Source: an uncultured Flavobacteriaceae bacterium (GTDB taxonomy: Bacteria > Bacteroidota > Bacteroidia > Flavobacteriales > Flavobacteriaceae). Taken from it: 64,000 nt of DNA. The notes beneath the pieces were generated by a model. That model saw only the letters and a program-made list of their open reading frames with translations. It searched no databases and had not been told where the DNA came from. The DNA lies in contig CANMFQ010000007.1 of assembly GCA_947497145.1 (NCBI GenBank), forward strand, positions 1 to 64,000, read 5' to 3'. This document shows, one piece after another, positions 8,501 through 16,172 of the stretch; the stretch's first letter is position 1; each line of letters begins with the position of its first letter. Made by a program: the position numbers and the translations under genes.

Positions 8501-9598
8501 TTAGTGTTTGAAACAGGTAGACCGTTTGGGGTTTCCAAAAGTTGAGGCCCTTTTCCAGGTTCCTGCTTTTGGTAAAAAGCCTTTTGTTTTTGAAGAAACA
8601 CCACCATTATCTCTAATAAAAGCTCTTAGTTCAACCAATTCTGTATTATTATACATGAACTGTATTTTTTGTTCAGCAATCGATGTTCCGTTCGCACCAC
8701 CATCTCGTGTTACAAATGTCGCAAATACTTCTGCAATATCTTCTGGAGGATTGGTTGAAGCGTATCGAGTAACGAAACGATCTTGATAGGTATTGTAAAA
8801 GTTATCCTGTGCAGTTGATCCTTCTAGTTGGTCATGTTCTTCTGCAATATCTGCCCAATAATTTGAAAAGAGGGTATTAATATACGCAGGTGTTTTTGCA
8901 CAGCCTTCACCGGGGTAATAGTTTGCGCAATTCGCTTCTGTAATAGCGCTATCTATTTGTGTGTCATTTAACGTTAATATATGGCCAAACTCATGCACAA
9001 TAGTGTATGCCAATTCGCCATCGGCATTAAAACCTCCCTCATAAGCAAGATCAATAGCAATAGCAAATTGCCATTTCGATAAGCTACTATTAGTTTGATT
9101 GACGAAACCAAGCGTTTCATTTTGTTCTCCCGAAAAAATTAGAAAATGGCTAATTTTTTCTAAATACCTAGGTGGAACAATTTTTTTTATCAAGCCCCAA
9201 ATTTCAGCATGTTTATCGGTGTCGTTTTGATATGTTAAGTCGGTACCTGAAACCATATAGTCCCTATCTTTGGTAATGGTAGTGCCATTTACTAGATAAC
9301 GAGTAATTGCGCCTTCCTCTTCAACATCATTTTCGGTGGTGTCGGTATTGGAGTTATTGTTATTATTGTTGTTATCAGTGTTATTATTGTTATCAGTATT
9401 GTTATTGTTGTCAGTGTTGTTATTGTCTTCAGTATCTGTTTCGGTATCCGAGTCGTCAGTGGTAGCATCGTTATTATCGGTATCCGTTTCTTCAGTGGTT
9501 GCGTCATTGTTAGCAACATCATCTTTGTCACATGATTGAATTAGAGTAAAGGCAAGAAATAAGACGAGTAAGAGTCGTAGTTTAAAAAAGTTTTTCAT
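8501..9598 (-). CDS. Zinc-metallopeptidase lipoprotein with Asn/Asp/Thr repeat linker
   Basis: 365 aa. A lipoprotein signal ends at Cys23 (LIQSC). Residues about 25-95 are a low-complexity tether built from N, D and T, including the repeated unit NNNNTD. The folded domain follows with the zinc motif HEFGH at residues 202-206 in the stretch YTIVHEFGHILTLN, typical of gluzincin/metzincin-like putative zinc-binding peptidases. A further ligand is not obvious. It is probably anchored on the outer membrane with the domain held away from the surface. The last 30 residues (starting GVSSKTKGFLPKAG) are basic and look unlike the rest of the domain, so a late frameshift or added tail is possible. Confidence 0.8.
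   Translation of the reverse strand: MKNFFKLRLLLVLFLAFTLIQSCDKDDVANNDATTEETDTDNNDATTDDSDTETDTEDNNNTDNNNNTDNNNNTDNNNNNNNSNTDTTENDVEEEGAITRYLVNGTTITKDRDYMVSGTDLTYQNDTDKHAEIWGLIKKIVPPRYLEKISHFLIFSGEQNETLGFVNQTNSSLSKWQFAIAIDLAYEGGFNADGELAYTIVHEFGHILTLNDTQIDSAITEANCANYYPGEGCAKTPAYINTLFSNYWADIAEEHDQLEGSTAQDNFYNTYQDRFVTRYASTNPPEDIAEVFATFVTRDGGANGTSIAEQKIQFMYNNTELVELRAFIRDNGGVSSKTKGFLPKAGTWKRASTFGNPKRSTCFKH
9370..9430 (-). repeat. Simple-sequence repeat encoding (NNNNTD)n
   Basis: An imperfect repeat of an 18-nt unit (AAC/AAT codons plus ACT/ACA-GAT) inside the metallopeptidase gene. It encodes the flexible linker. Such tracts can expand or contract without breaking frame because the unit is a multiple of three. 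Confidence 0.6.
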
Positions 9599-9738
9599 GA
9601 TTTGTTTTAATTATTCAGCGGCATGGCTACTAACATAACGGAATTGTTGGCAAAATCATATTTTTTGTAGTCAATTCTGTTTAATGGAATGATTTTACCG
9701 TTTTAGGTTGTATTCTTAAGTTTTAAGAAAGGCTTTTA

Positions 9739-9812
9739 GCGTTGGCTTTCGAATCCCGTAGGTGAAACGAAAAAAACCACCCAAAAGGTGGTTTTTTGTA
9801 GTGGCGCCGGAG
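9739..9812 (-). repeat. Partial duplicate of tmRNA 3' end and terminator (copy 1)
   Basis: This segment matches 9870-9944 with one substitution and one A-run length difference. It repeats the region after tmRNA, the terminator hairpin (CCACC/GGTGG), and the last ~11 bases of the tmRNA acceptor. It lacks the T-arm, so it is not a second tmRNA. Confidence 0.75.
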
Positions 9813-9869
9813 ACGACCAAGCGTTAAGAAAAGGTCTAGTAGCCCTTTTTAGCGATGGTGCGAGTTGGC

Positions 9870-9944
9870 GCGTTGGCTTTCGAATCCCGTAGGTGAAACG
9901 AAAAAAAACCACCCAAAAGGTGGTTTTTTGTAGTGGAGCCGGAG
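9870..9944 (-). repeat. tmRNA 3' end and terminator (copy 2, native)
   Basis: The native copy, continuous with the tmRNA body. Together with copy 1 it forms a direct repeat separated by 57 bp that contains a degraded piece resembling the tmRNA T-arm. Confidence 0.75.
9904..9930 (-). terminator. Intrinsic terminator of tmRNA
   Basis: Hairpin CCACC-TTTTG-GGTGG with T-runs on both sides, directly after the mature tmRNA 3' end. The same hairpin occurs again at about 9773-9798 in the duplicated copy. Confidence 0.8.
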
Positions 9945-10328
9945 GGATTCGAACCCTCGTCCAAACAAGCAATTACAAAGCTTTCTACATGTTTAGTTTC
10001 TGTTTGATTTTCGATGTATGCCTGACCAGAAACCGCCTAACATACACTTAGCTTCTTAAGATTTTGGTGCTACTATCGAAGCGCTAGTAGCCTTATATCG
10101 ACATTTATGGTGCTCCGAATTGAATCGCCGTCGACAGAGGCTATTCAGGAACATCTCGCTTCTCTACCTTGTAGAGACGAGGCTAATCTTACTATAATTC
10201 AGATTAAGCGGCAAGAGCGTAATTATTTTCGCCAATTAAAAGTGTGGAAAATGAGATTTACGAGCTGTTTACCAGCGCTCGACATGCTTACATTGCCATT
10301 GGTCTCGCTGTCAAAACCAGTCGGCCCC
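9934..10328 (-). ncRNA. ssrA: Transfer-messenger RNA (tmRNA)
   Basis: The gene runs leftward. Its 5' end GGGGCCGACTGGTTTTGACAG is the classic tmRNA start, and its 3' end is the tRNA-like half with T-arm GGGTTCGAATCC and acceptor CGGCTCCA. The 5' GGGGCCG pairs with 3' CGGCTCC over seven base pairs. The tag frame at 10204-10233 reads GENNYALAA then TAA, a tag known from Bacteroidota. CCA is not encoded: the template continues CTA after the discriminator A. The RNA rescues stalled ribosomes together with SmpB and marks the nascent chain for proteolysis. Confidence 0.97.
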
Positions 10329-10389
10329 AATATGTTAATGAACTTTTTGTGTTTCCTACTTTTATGAAAATCAGCTTTTTGAACTAATC

Positions 10390-10503
10390 TTAACTACTGC
10401 GTATCTTTTTACGTTTAAGCAAAAGTTTGTAGGTAAACACTACTAGTACTAATACCAGTTGGTAAATATACCCCAAAAAGTATTCCAAAAAAAGTTTTGT
10501 CAT
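10390..10503 (-). CDS. Possible 37-aa single-helix membrane microprotein
   Basis: A short frame on the minus strand starts MTKLFLEYFLGYIYQ and ends in TAA. It has one hydrophobic helix (about residues 4-28) followed by a strongly basic tail (KLLLKRKKIR), the usual topology of single-pass small proteins with a cytosolic C-terminus. It lies 61 bp upstream of tmRNA on the same strand. No homologue is recognised; the amino-acid pattern, not length, is the support. Confidence 0.4.
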   Translation of the reverse strand: MTKLFLEYFLGYIYQLVLVLVVFTYKLLLKRKKIRSS

Positions 10504-10713
10504 GGTGTAGGCATCGGTTAAATTTGAAGACGAAACAAACCTCGTGTTGTAGTAAGGTTATTGTTGTGGTTGTTTTTTAAAATAAAACTGTACCATACAT
10601 TTGAAATGAGGATAGCCTCAAAAGTTTTGGAATGCTTTATTGGCGCCAAATAAAAAGGTTTTAACACCATTTCATCCTTAGGGTATCAACTGAAGTTATA
10701 GAATTACTTACCT

Positions 10714-11919
10714 ATGAAATTTGGCATCATTAGAGAACGAAAAAACCCACCAGATAGGCGTGTGGTATTGTCACCAGAAGCTTGCAAAGAAGTGCTTGCC
10801 AATCACCCAAAAGCACAAATTATAGTAGAGCCTTCGCCTATAAGGGTCTTTACTGATGCTGAGTATACAGCAGCGGGTATTGAAGTTGCAGCTAAAATGG
10901 AAACATGTGAGGTGCTTTTGGGGGTAAAAGAAGTTCCTATAGAAGCTCTTGTGCCAAATAAGAAATATTTTTTCTTTTCCCATACGATAAAGAAGCAGTC
11001 ATACAATAGAAAATTGTTACAAGCGGTAATTGAGAAGCATATAGAACTGTATGATCATGAGGTGATTACTAATGCGAAAGGACAGCGTTTAGTAGCCTTT
11101 GGGCGATATGCAGGTATTGTAGGAGCGTATAATGGCTTTCGTGCATACGGGCTTAAATACGATCTTTTTGAACTACCAAAAGCGGAAACTCTGACAGATC
11201 AGCAGGCCTTAATTACGGCTTTGAAACAAATAAAACTTCCCAATATAAAGATTATTCTAACCGGAAAGGGTAGGGTAGGTAACGGCGCTAAAGAAATGCT
11301 TGATGGAATGGGACTTAAAAATGTTACCATCTCAGAATATTTAAATGAAGAGTTTGACGAACCGGTTTATTGCCAAATAGATGCGTCTGATTATAATAAA
11401 CGGAAGGATGGAGTTCGCGGAAATAAGGCCGATTTTTTTGAAAATCCTGAAGCGTACAAAAGTAATTTTTTCCGCTTTGCTGCGGTTAGTGATTTTTATA
11501 TTGCAGGTCACTTTTATGGCGATGGAGCGCCCTATTTATATAGTCGCGAAGATGCAAAACATCCTGATTTTAAAATTAAAGTAGTCGCAGATATTAGTTG
11601 TGATATTGATGGCCCAGTTGCAACTACTATTCGTCCTTCTACAATTGCTGATCCTATTTATGGTTATGATCCTATAACAGAAACTGAAACCGACTTTAAA
11701 TCAAAAGCTGCAATTGCTGTAATGGCGGTTGATAACCTTCCATGTGAGCTGCCCCGTGATGCTAGTGTTGGTTTTGGAGCAGCATTTGTGAAATATGTAA
11801 TTCCGGCATTTTTTAATGATGATGAAGATGGCATATTACAACGTGCTCGCATGACGAAAAACGGAAAACTCACCAAGCGTTATGCGTATTTACAAGATTT
11901 TCTTGATGGGAAGGAATAA
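10714..11919 (+). CDS. Saccharopine/alanine-dehydrogenase-like NAD(P)-dependent oxidoreductase
   Basis: 401 aa. The N-terminus MKFGIIRERKNPPDRRVVLS is typical of the AlaDH/PNT N-terminal domain shared by alanine dehydrogenase, transhydrogenase and lysine-forming saccharopine dehydrogenase. A dinucleotide-binding site is likely at KIILTGKGRVGNGAKEML (about residues 180-197). Length and the motif DISCDIDGPV favour the saccharopine dehydrogenase (NAD+, L-lysine-forming) or lysine-ketoglutarate-reductase-like branch. A soluble cytosolic enzyme is expected; the substrate is not proven, and no lysine-pathway gene is adjacent (dapB at 50 kb is distant). The gene is monocistronic. Confidence 0.82.
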   Translation: MKFGIIRERKNPPDRRVVLSPEACKEVLANHPKAQIIVEPSPIRVFTDAEYTAAGIEVAAKMETCEVLLGVKEVPIEALVPNKKYFFFSHTIKKQSYNRKLLQAVIEKHIELYDHEVITNAKGQRLVAFGRYAGIVGAYNGFRAYGLKYDLFELPKAETLTDQQALITALKQIKLPNIKIILTGKGRVGNGAKEMLDGMGLKNVTISEYLNEEFDEPVYCQIDASDYNKRKDGVRGNKADFFENPEAYKSNFFRFAAVSDFYIAGHFYGDGAPYLYSREDAKHPDFKIKVVADISCDIDGPVATTIRPSTIADPIYGYDPITETETDFKSKAAIAVMAVDNLPCELPRDASVGFGAAFVKYVIPAFFNDDEDGILQRARMTKNGKLTKRYAYLQDFLDGKE

Positions 11920-12151
11920 ATCATTAATTAAGATTAATCTTACACTTTATCGGTTTTTAACCTACTTTCGTCGACCTTTTGTCGATGTAATGCATTTCTT
12001 GTTAAAATTTATTTAAATTTATATTTCATTTGTTATATAAAATAACCTGATGGCTAATTAGTTAGGTTTTTATGTGATTTTTTTTGATAAAAAATATTTA
12101 GATTTCTTTAACAAATAGCTATATTGCTATACGTCATTTTAAATCAGCGCT

Positions 12152-12412
12152 ATGAATTTTAATTGGATTGGTAATCAAGATATAGATGAAAATCTCCTCA
12201 AGAAATGTGTTGATTTAGAGTTTGAACTTCGTTATAAAATCACCAAATTTCTTATTCGAAGACTTGATGTTGAGTGTAACATTGATTTTACTAGATTTTA
12301 TTTTGACGTGGACATGACCACCAAAACGATTCGAATTTCAGAAAAAACGCCGCAAGAATATGTACAAGAAGTAGCAGCTGATTTTTACAAAGAAATGGGA
12401 CAAAGTAATTAG
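12152..12412 (+). CDS. Small conserved-looking hypothetical protein
   Basis: 86 aa with no signal peptide and no membrane helix. The composition is charged and amphipathic (FELRYKITKFLIRRLDVEC, then FYFDVDMTTKTIRI), which suggests a small alpha/beta domain. The family is not recognised. The frame begins with a clear ATG and lies alone between the dehydrogenase gene and the leftward membrane cluster. I consider it real because the codon use and the hydrophobic spacing are protein-like. Confidence 0.6.
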   Translation: MNFNWIGNQDIDENLLKKCVDLEFELRYKITKFLIRRLDVECNIDFTRFYFDVDMTTKTIRISEKTPQEYVQEVAADFYKEMGQSN

Positions 12413-12497
12413 CAGTGCAACAAATGCCGTTTGAAATGCGATTGTATCTTATAATCTCTTCAATTATTTCATCATATGACCTAAATATAGCCCGCCC

Positions 12498-13169
12498 TTA
12501 GCGCCTTAAAAAAGCTTGTTTTATTTTTAGTACCGACTGTAATATGGAAAATAAAATCCATAGAAATCCGCCAAAGGCAAATGTTATTAACCATACTTTT
12601 GGCTCTTGAAAACTTTGTAGTATTTTAGTGAATAAGGTTAGGGGTTTTGTAGTGATATCCCAAGAATTAAAACGTAAAAAACGTCCTAAGTAAATACCAT
12701 ACCCACATAAAAGGCATACACAAAATAAGGTGTATGTAGCAATGCGTTTACCATACTGTTCTCTAATTAGGGCAAACATATCTAACATTGACAATAAGCC
12801 GAGAAGCAACCCGTTAAAAGCAAAAACAAAAACCAAAAAGAGATCTAACCAAACCATACTTGAAAGTTCATTTTGTAAATGAACAAGATCGGTTATGATA
12901 TAGGGACTATTTGGTAAAAATAGCAGCCAAATACAAAAGGCTATTGCAGGGGTAAATCTATGCGATCGTAACTTTTTGTTTACTTGAAACAATTGTGTAA
13001 TCGCAAACGGAATACCTGCCAAAAAAAGATTCCATACTAGAAAAATATAAAAGGAATCTCCTGTTATTTTTATCCTTAAAAACAGTAAAAGAAAGGCAAA
13101 GCATATTGATAAGGCAATATTAATATATAAACTGCGGTGTTTTGCTATTTGAAAGTTCTTGAAATTCAT
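12498..13169 (-). CDS. DUF1361 integral membrane protein
   Basis: 223 aa with about six hydrophobic helices. The central motif FCIWLLFLPNSPYIITDLVHL is the family hallmark. It lies in the cytoplasmic membrane; function unknown. It is the last gene of a leftward cluster of membrane proteins and begins one base after the stop codon of the 99-aa membrane gene (13171), so it is very likely cotranslated with it. Confidence 0.88.
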   Translation of the reverse strand: MNFKNFQIAKHRSLYINIALSICFAFLLLFLRIKITGDSFYIFLVWNLFLAGIPFAITQLFQVNKKLRSHRFTPAIAFCIWLLFLPNSPYIITDLVHLQNELSSMVWLDLFLVFVFAFNGLLLGLLSMLDMFALIREQYGKRIATYTLFCVCLLCGYGIYLGRFLRFNSWDITTKPLTLFTKILQSFQEPKVWLITFAFGGFLWILFSILQSVLKIKQAFLRR

Positions 13170-13170
13170 T

Positions 13171-13470
13171 TTACAGTAGGTTTATAAGATAAATATACAA
13201 TAGTGCGCTCGCTACATTCATTGATATTATAACGAAGGTCAACAAGTGTTCTTGTGCATTTTTAAAATTCATTAGTAATTGAGTAGCTATAGAAAGCATA
13301 GTGATGAGGGTTACTGCAATACACACACCGAAGACGGTATAAAACATACAGTGAATATACGGGTCACTTGACATAAGGCATAGTAAGAACAGGAAACTTC
13401 CTAAACAGAAGGTAGTCATAGCCATTTTTACAGCTGTTATATTCCAACGATTTTTAAAAAGTGTGATCAT
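13171..13470 (-). CDS. Small four-helix membrane protein, paralogue 1 of 3
   Basis: 99 aa, almost wholly hydrophobic, with about three or four membrane segments separated by short loops. It shares layout with the products of 15014-15292 and 15355-15648: a basic start (M..LFKN or FKH then N.T), a first helix ending near residue 30, an acidic or polar loop, then MLSIATQLLMNFKNAQEHL corresponding to LLFNAIANYKDYSENL. Its start overlaps the end of the DUF4173 gene by 17 bp. Function unknown. Confidence 0.75.
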   Translation of the reverse strand: MITLFKNRWNITAVKMAMTTFCLGSFLFLLCLMSSDPYIHCMFYTVFGVCIAVTLITMLSIATQLLMNFKNAQEHLLTFVIISMNVASALLYIYLINLL

Positions 13471-14866
13471 TTTTATGTGTATTTAGAACGTGGTACAGTG
13501 TGTATTCTTGCCAAGTTTTTTCTACTTGTTTTGTTTTGTAACTATGGTATTTTTCAATAATAGCAGTTGACAAGGGGGTAGCAACTTGTGCCCTGTTCTT
13601 TTTTACATAGTGATATAATTGAAGGCTATTACTATCGCCAAGATTAATAAGATATTCAATATCAGTGTTTTTAATAGCAGCTAGGTTATAGGATGTAATA
13701 ATTTTATCCCATGGTATAGCTGCACTAATAATTAAAAACGCAAAAACAGCTGCAATATTGGTTCGAACGAGGAAGATAAAATTTTTAATCTGCGCTACTT
13801 TTATGAAGGCTATTACCAAACCTGTAAGCGTGAGTACTAAATATACTAGTACCCCAATACGCTTATAAGTGAGCCCCAAAGCTTCAATATAACTGTAATT
13901 TTTATAGGCAGTAAAGAGTACAAGAATGGTATTGAGTATAACCCATAAAAAAGTTAATTTTTTAATCTGCTTATTATTTTCATAAAAATTGAGATTGCCT
14001 CTAAAAAAATAAAGTATCAGTGCAATAGCGCAAACAATTGAAAATACTAAAGCATATATGCCTTGGTGTACTGATTTTGAGTAGTCTGCATTGGTTAAAT
14101 CTGTTTCTTGCAGTAGGTATAGTACATCGGTAATTAAAAAGAAAAGCAATAAGAGATTAAGCGCCCCAAAAACCATACTACCAATAGTATGTTCACGCTC
14201 TAGTTTTTTCTTATTTTGTATGAGTACCAATTCAACTGGTTTTTCAAGTGAATTACCTCTTTTCGCATCAAAATCAATCAATTCTGCCGCATTAAAGGGT
14301 TGCAATAGGTGAAGAAATAGTAAATAACCTAAAAAAGTAAAAAGTAACCAAGGAATACTGATGAAGCTCAGGTCTATTTGTGCAATAAGATTTCCAAATA
14401 CTGGGTTGGCGTCTTTATATAGCAGTGAAAAAACACCGATAAGGAATACCGCAATAGTGCCTCCTGTTATATAATTTATAGTTTTAGTAGAGGTTTTTTT
14501 GCTATGTGATTTTTCTTTTGACTTGTTTTCTGATAACCTTATGAGTGATGAAAAAAGAAGGTTAAGCGTACCAATAAACCACGATATGTATAACGAACTT
14601 TTTGAAGAAATGGATTTTCCAATAAACACGATCAAAGTCATGAAATGTACAAAAATGGTAAACCCACTTGGGTTGAGAAAAACTAAAATTGCCGTAAGTA
14701 TATAAAGTGATGAATACCACCATGAAACCCTATTTTCACGTTTCAGGGTAGTAAGTAACACTACGGTCAAAATTGAAATTAATACTAAATTAAGACCAAA
14801 ACTTTTGCCGTAAAATAGCAAGCTAAAGGCGATGGCAGAAAGAATTGATTTTATATGAATGTTCAT
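13454..14866 (-). CDS. DUF4173-family polytopic membrane protein
   Basis: 470 aa with about ten to twelve hydrophobic helices. A soluble C-terminal tail of about 80 residues (NTDIEYLINLGDSNSLQLYH) resembles a helical repeat. The central LNLLLLFFLITDVLYLL segment fits the DUF4153/DUF4173 group of membrane proteins. No catalytic residues are evident. Its end overlaps the next gene, and it follows a 33-aa peptide gene by 13 bp, so it sits in the middle of a tight leftward operon. Confidence 0.75.
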   Translation of the reverse strand: MNIHIKSILSAIAFSLLFYGKSFGLNLVLISILTVVLLTTLKRENRVSWWYSSLYILTAILVFLNPSGFTIFVHFMTLIVFIGKSISSKSSLYISWFIGTLNLLFSSLIRLSENKSKEKSHSKKTSTKTINYITGGTIAVFLIGVFSLLYKDANPVFGNLIAQIDLSFISIPWLLFTFLGYLLFLHLLQPFNAAELIDFDAKRGNSLEKPVELVLIQNKKKLEREHTIGSMVFGALNLLLLFFLITDVLYLLQETDLTNADYSKSVHQGIYALVFSIVCAIALILYFFRGNLNFYENNKQIKKLTFLWVILNTILVLFTAYKNYSYIEALGLTYKRIGVLVYLVLTLTGLVIAFIKVAQIKNFIFLVRTNIAAVFAFLIISAAIPWDKIITSYNLAAIKNTDIEYLINLGDSNSLQLYHYVKKNRAQVATPLSTAIIEKYHSYKTKQVEKTWQEYTLYHVLNTHKNDHTF

Positions 14867-14879
14867 AATACGTTGATTT

Positions 14880-14981
14880 TTATAGTGAGAAAAATGATTT
14901 GATGCGCACGGCTGTTAGCATTATAATAAAACCGATAACAAGGACTAGATTTTGGTATACGATCTGAATTTTTGAAGTCAT
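14880..14981 (-). CDS. 33-aa single-helix membrane microprotein
   Basis: A short frame in the membrane-protein operon. It begins MTSKIQIVYQN and then has one hydrophobic helix (LVLVIGFIIMLTAV) and a basic end (RIKSFF). The ATG follows the purine-rich AATAAAGAA, and the stop lies 13 bp before the DUF4173 start. Position between two membrane genes and typical single-pass topology support it being translated. Function unknown. Confidence 0.5.
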   Translation of the reverse strand: MTSKIQIVYQNLVLVIGFIIMLTAVRIKSFFSL

Positions 14982-15013
14982 TTCTTTATTTTTTGAATCT
15001 GTTGATTTTTTGA

Positions 15014-15292
15014 TTAATACAGCAATACAAGAGGAATGTTGATAGCCACAAGCAAGAGTGCCTTTATATGCTCTTTATAATCTTTAAATTGACGAATAGC
15101 ATTGACTATTAAAGAAAGTAAGAGTAGCATATTTCCTAAGGTAGAAAGTAATATGTAGAAATAGCCAATGGCAAAGAAGCCAGTATCACTACTATTTTTT
15201 AATATCAGTAGGCAGAAGCAACTGATACCAAAACTTGTAATTGCCATTAATGCGGCTGTGTAGTTAATTGGGTGTTTGAATGAATTTTTCAT
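15014..15292 (-). CDS. Small four-helix membrane protein, paralogue 2 of 3
   Basis: 92 aa. The start MKNSFKHPINYTAALMAITS and the segment LLSLIVNAIRQFKDYKEHIK match the adjacent 97-aa protein (MKHIFKHTANYTGVILAIAS and VLLFNAIANYKDYSENLG), so the two arose by tandem duplication. Four hydrophobic helices are likely. Function unknown; inner membrane expected. Confidence 0.75.
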   Translation of the reverse strand: MKNSFKHPINYTAALMAITSFGISCFCLLILKNSSDTGFFAIGYFYILLSTLGNMLLLLSLIVNAIRQFKDYKEHIKALLLVAINIPLVLLY

Positions 15293-15354
15293 AGTCGCGT
15301 ATTTAATTAATTAGAACATGAACAATAGCTGTTATTTGTATGTTGATGTGGTTT

Positions 15355-15648
15355 TTAAAGTGCAATTTCCATATAGAGCAAGGTGATGGGAATGTTGACT
15401 AATGTCCCAGCGATTGTGCCCAAATTTTCAGAATAATCTTTGTAATTCGCAATGGCATTAAAGAGTAAAACAAGTACCATTAGTGTGTTGACAATTACGG
15501 CTAAGCAGGTATAGTAAAACCCTAGTATTAGAAGGTCTTCAGCAGCTGTTATTTTATATGCTAGTAGTAATAAAGTGCCAATGGTAAAGCTAGCTATGGC
15601 CAAGATAACACCGGTGTAGTTTGCTGTATGTTTAAAAATATGTTTCAT
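15355..15648 (-). CDS. Small four-helix membrane protein, paralogue 3 of 3
   Basis: 97 aa, the closest relative of the 15014-15292 product. Shared features are FKH..NYT at the start, a GFYYT or GYFYI segment in the middle, a conserved NAI...YKDY motif before the last helix, and NIP.TLLY at the end. It lies 14 bp downstream of the Coq4-like gene, so they are probably one transcript. Confidence 0.75.
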   Translation of the reverse strand: MKHIFKHTANYTGVILAIASFTIGTLLLLAYKITAAEDLLILGFYYTCLAVIVNTLMVLVLLFNAIANYKDYSENLGTIAGTLVNIPITLLYMEIAL

Positions 15649-15662
15649 CTGTATGATTATTA

Positions 15663-16118
15663 TTAGTGAATTAAAAATGTGTTTTTGATACGTGCTATGG
15701 GTTGGTCTAGTAGTTTTAAAAAGTTGAGATGGTGAAAGACCAGCGCTTTTTTACCACGACGATATGCCTTTGTGAAAAGAGCGATATAATCAGGATACAA
15801 TAGTGTACCTAATATAATTACCGCATATTGGTACAAACTTCGTTTACCATTGCCCCAGAGGTAGTATTGCATGCTTATTTCTTCGGGTACCGTAGTGCCT
15901 GTTTCGGTGAGTACGTGAAAGACGTCATGGTCTTCAAGCTTTGGCTGTATTTCAAAATTGTGTTTTAAAAGAAAGCAAGCCAAGTGAAAGCCTAAAGTGG
16001 TGGAGGGGTAGTGCATAAGGTCTTTTATACCCAGTGCCCAAGGATCATTCTTTTTTATGAACTTTTGATAGGGTTTCTTGCTCCATTCGTACAGGGTTTC
16101 TAATAGTAGTGCTCTCAT
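15663..16118 (-). CDS. Coq4-like protein
   Basis: 151 aa, soluble. The Coq4 signature HDxxH(x11)E is present as HDVFHVLTETGTTVPEE (His64, Asp65, His68, Glu80), followed by a hydrophobic helix near YQYAVIILGTLL. In eukaryotes and proteobacteria Coq4 binds lipid and metal and supports ubiquinone synthesis. Flavobacteria generally use menaquinone, so the role here must differ or be indirect. The start codon lies 15 bp from a palindrome (16134-16150) that matches another before 17123. It heads the downstream part of the membrane cluster. Confidence 0.75.
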   Translation of the reverse strand: MRALLLETLYEWSKKPYQKFIKKNDPWALGIKDLMHYPSTTLGFHLACFLLKHNFEIQPKLEDHDVFHVLTETGTTVPEEISMQYYLWGNGKRSLYQYAVIILGTLLYPDYIALFTKAYRRGKKALVFHHLNFLKLLDQPIARIKNTFLIH

Positions 16119-16133
16119 AACTGTATTTAAAGT

Positions 16134-16150
16134 ACTTTGAAATTCAAAGT
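16134..16150. promoter_or_regulatory. Palindromic operator before the Coq4-like gene
   Basis: ACTTTGA-AAT-TCAAAGT is a perfect 7-bp inverted repeat with a 3-bp centre, inside the longer shared string AAGTACTTTGAAAT. It lies 15 bp upstream of the ATG at 16118. The near-identical site at 17132-17148 and the winged-helix gene between them suggest the regulator binds here. Inference, not shown. Confidence 0.65.
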
Positions 16151-16172
16151 AAGTGTTTAAAAAAATAGATGC

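Noticed and set aside
9803-9870. Possible extra tRNA between the two repeat copies
   Set aside because: The T-arm-like and acceptor-like strings do not fold into a cloverleaf; it is better explained as a decayed tmRNA 3' end.
9736-9972. Minus-strand 78-codon frame across the tmRNA 3' region with two similar halves
   Set aside because: It is produced by the duplicated tmRNA terminator region (repeated LQKTTFWVVFF), not by a coding gene.
10107-10367. Plus-strand frame of 86 codons
   Set aside because: It lies antisense to the tmRNA gene, whose ends, acceptor pairing and tag frame are unambiguous.
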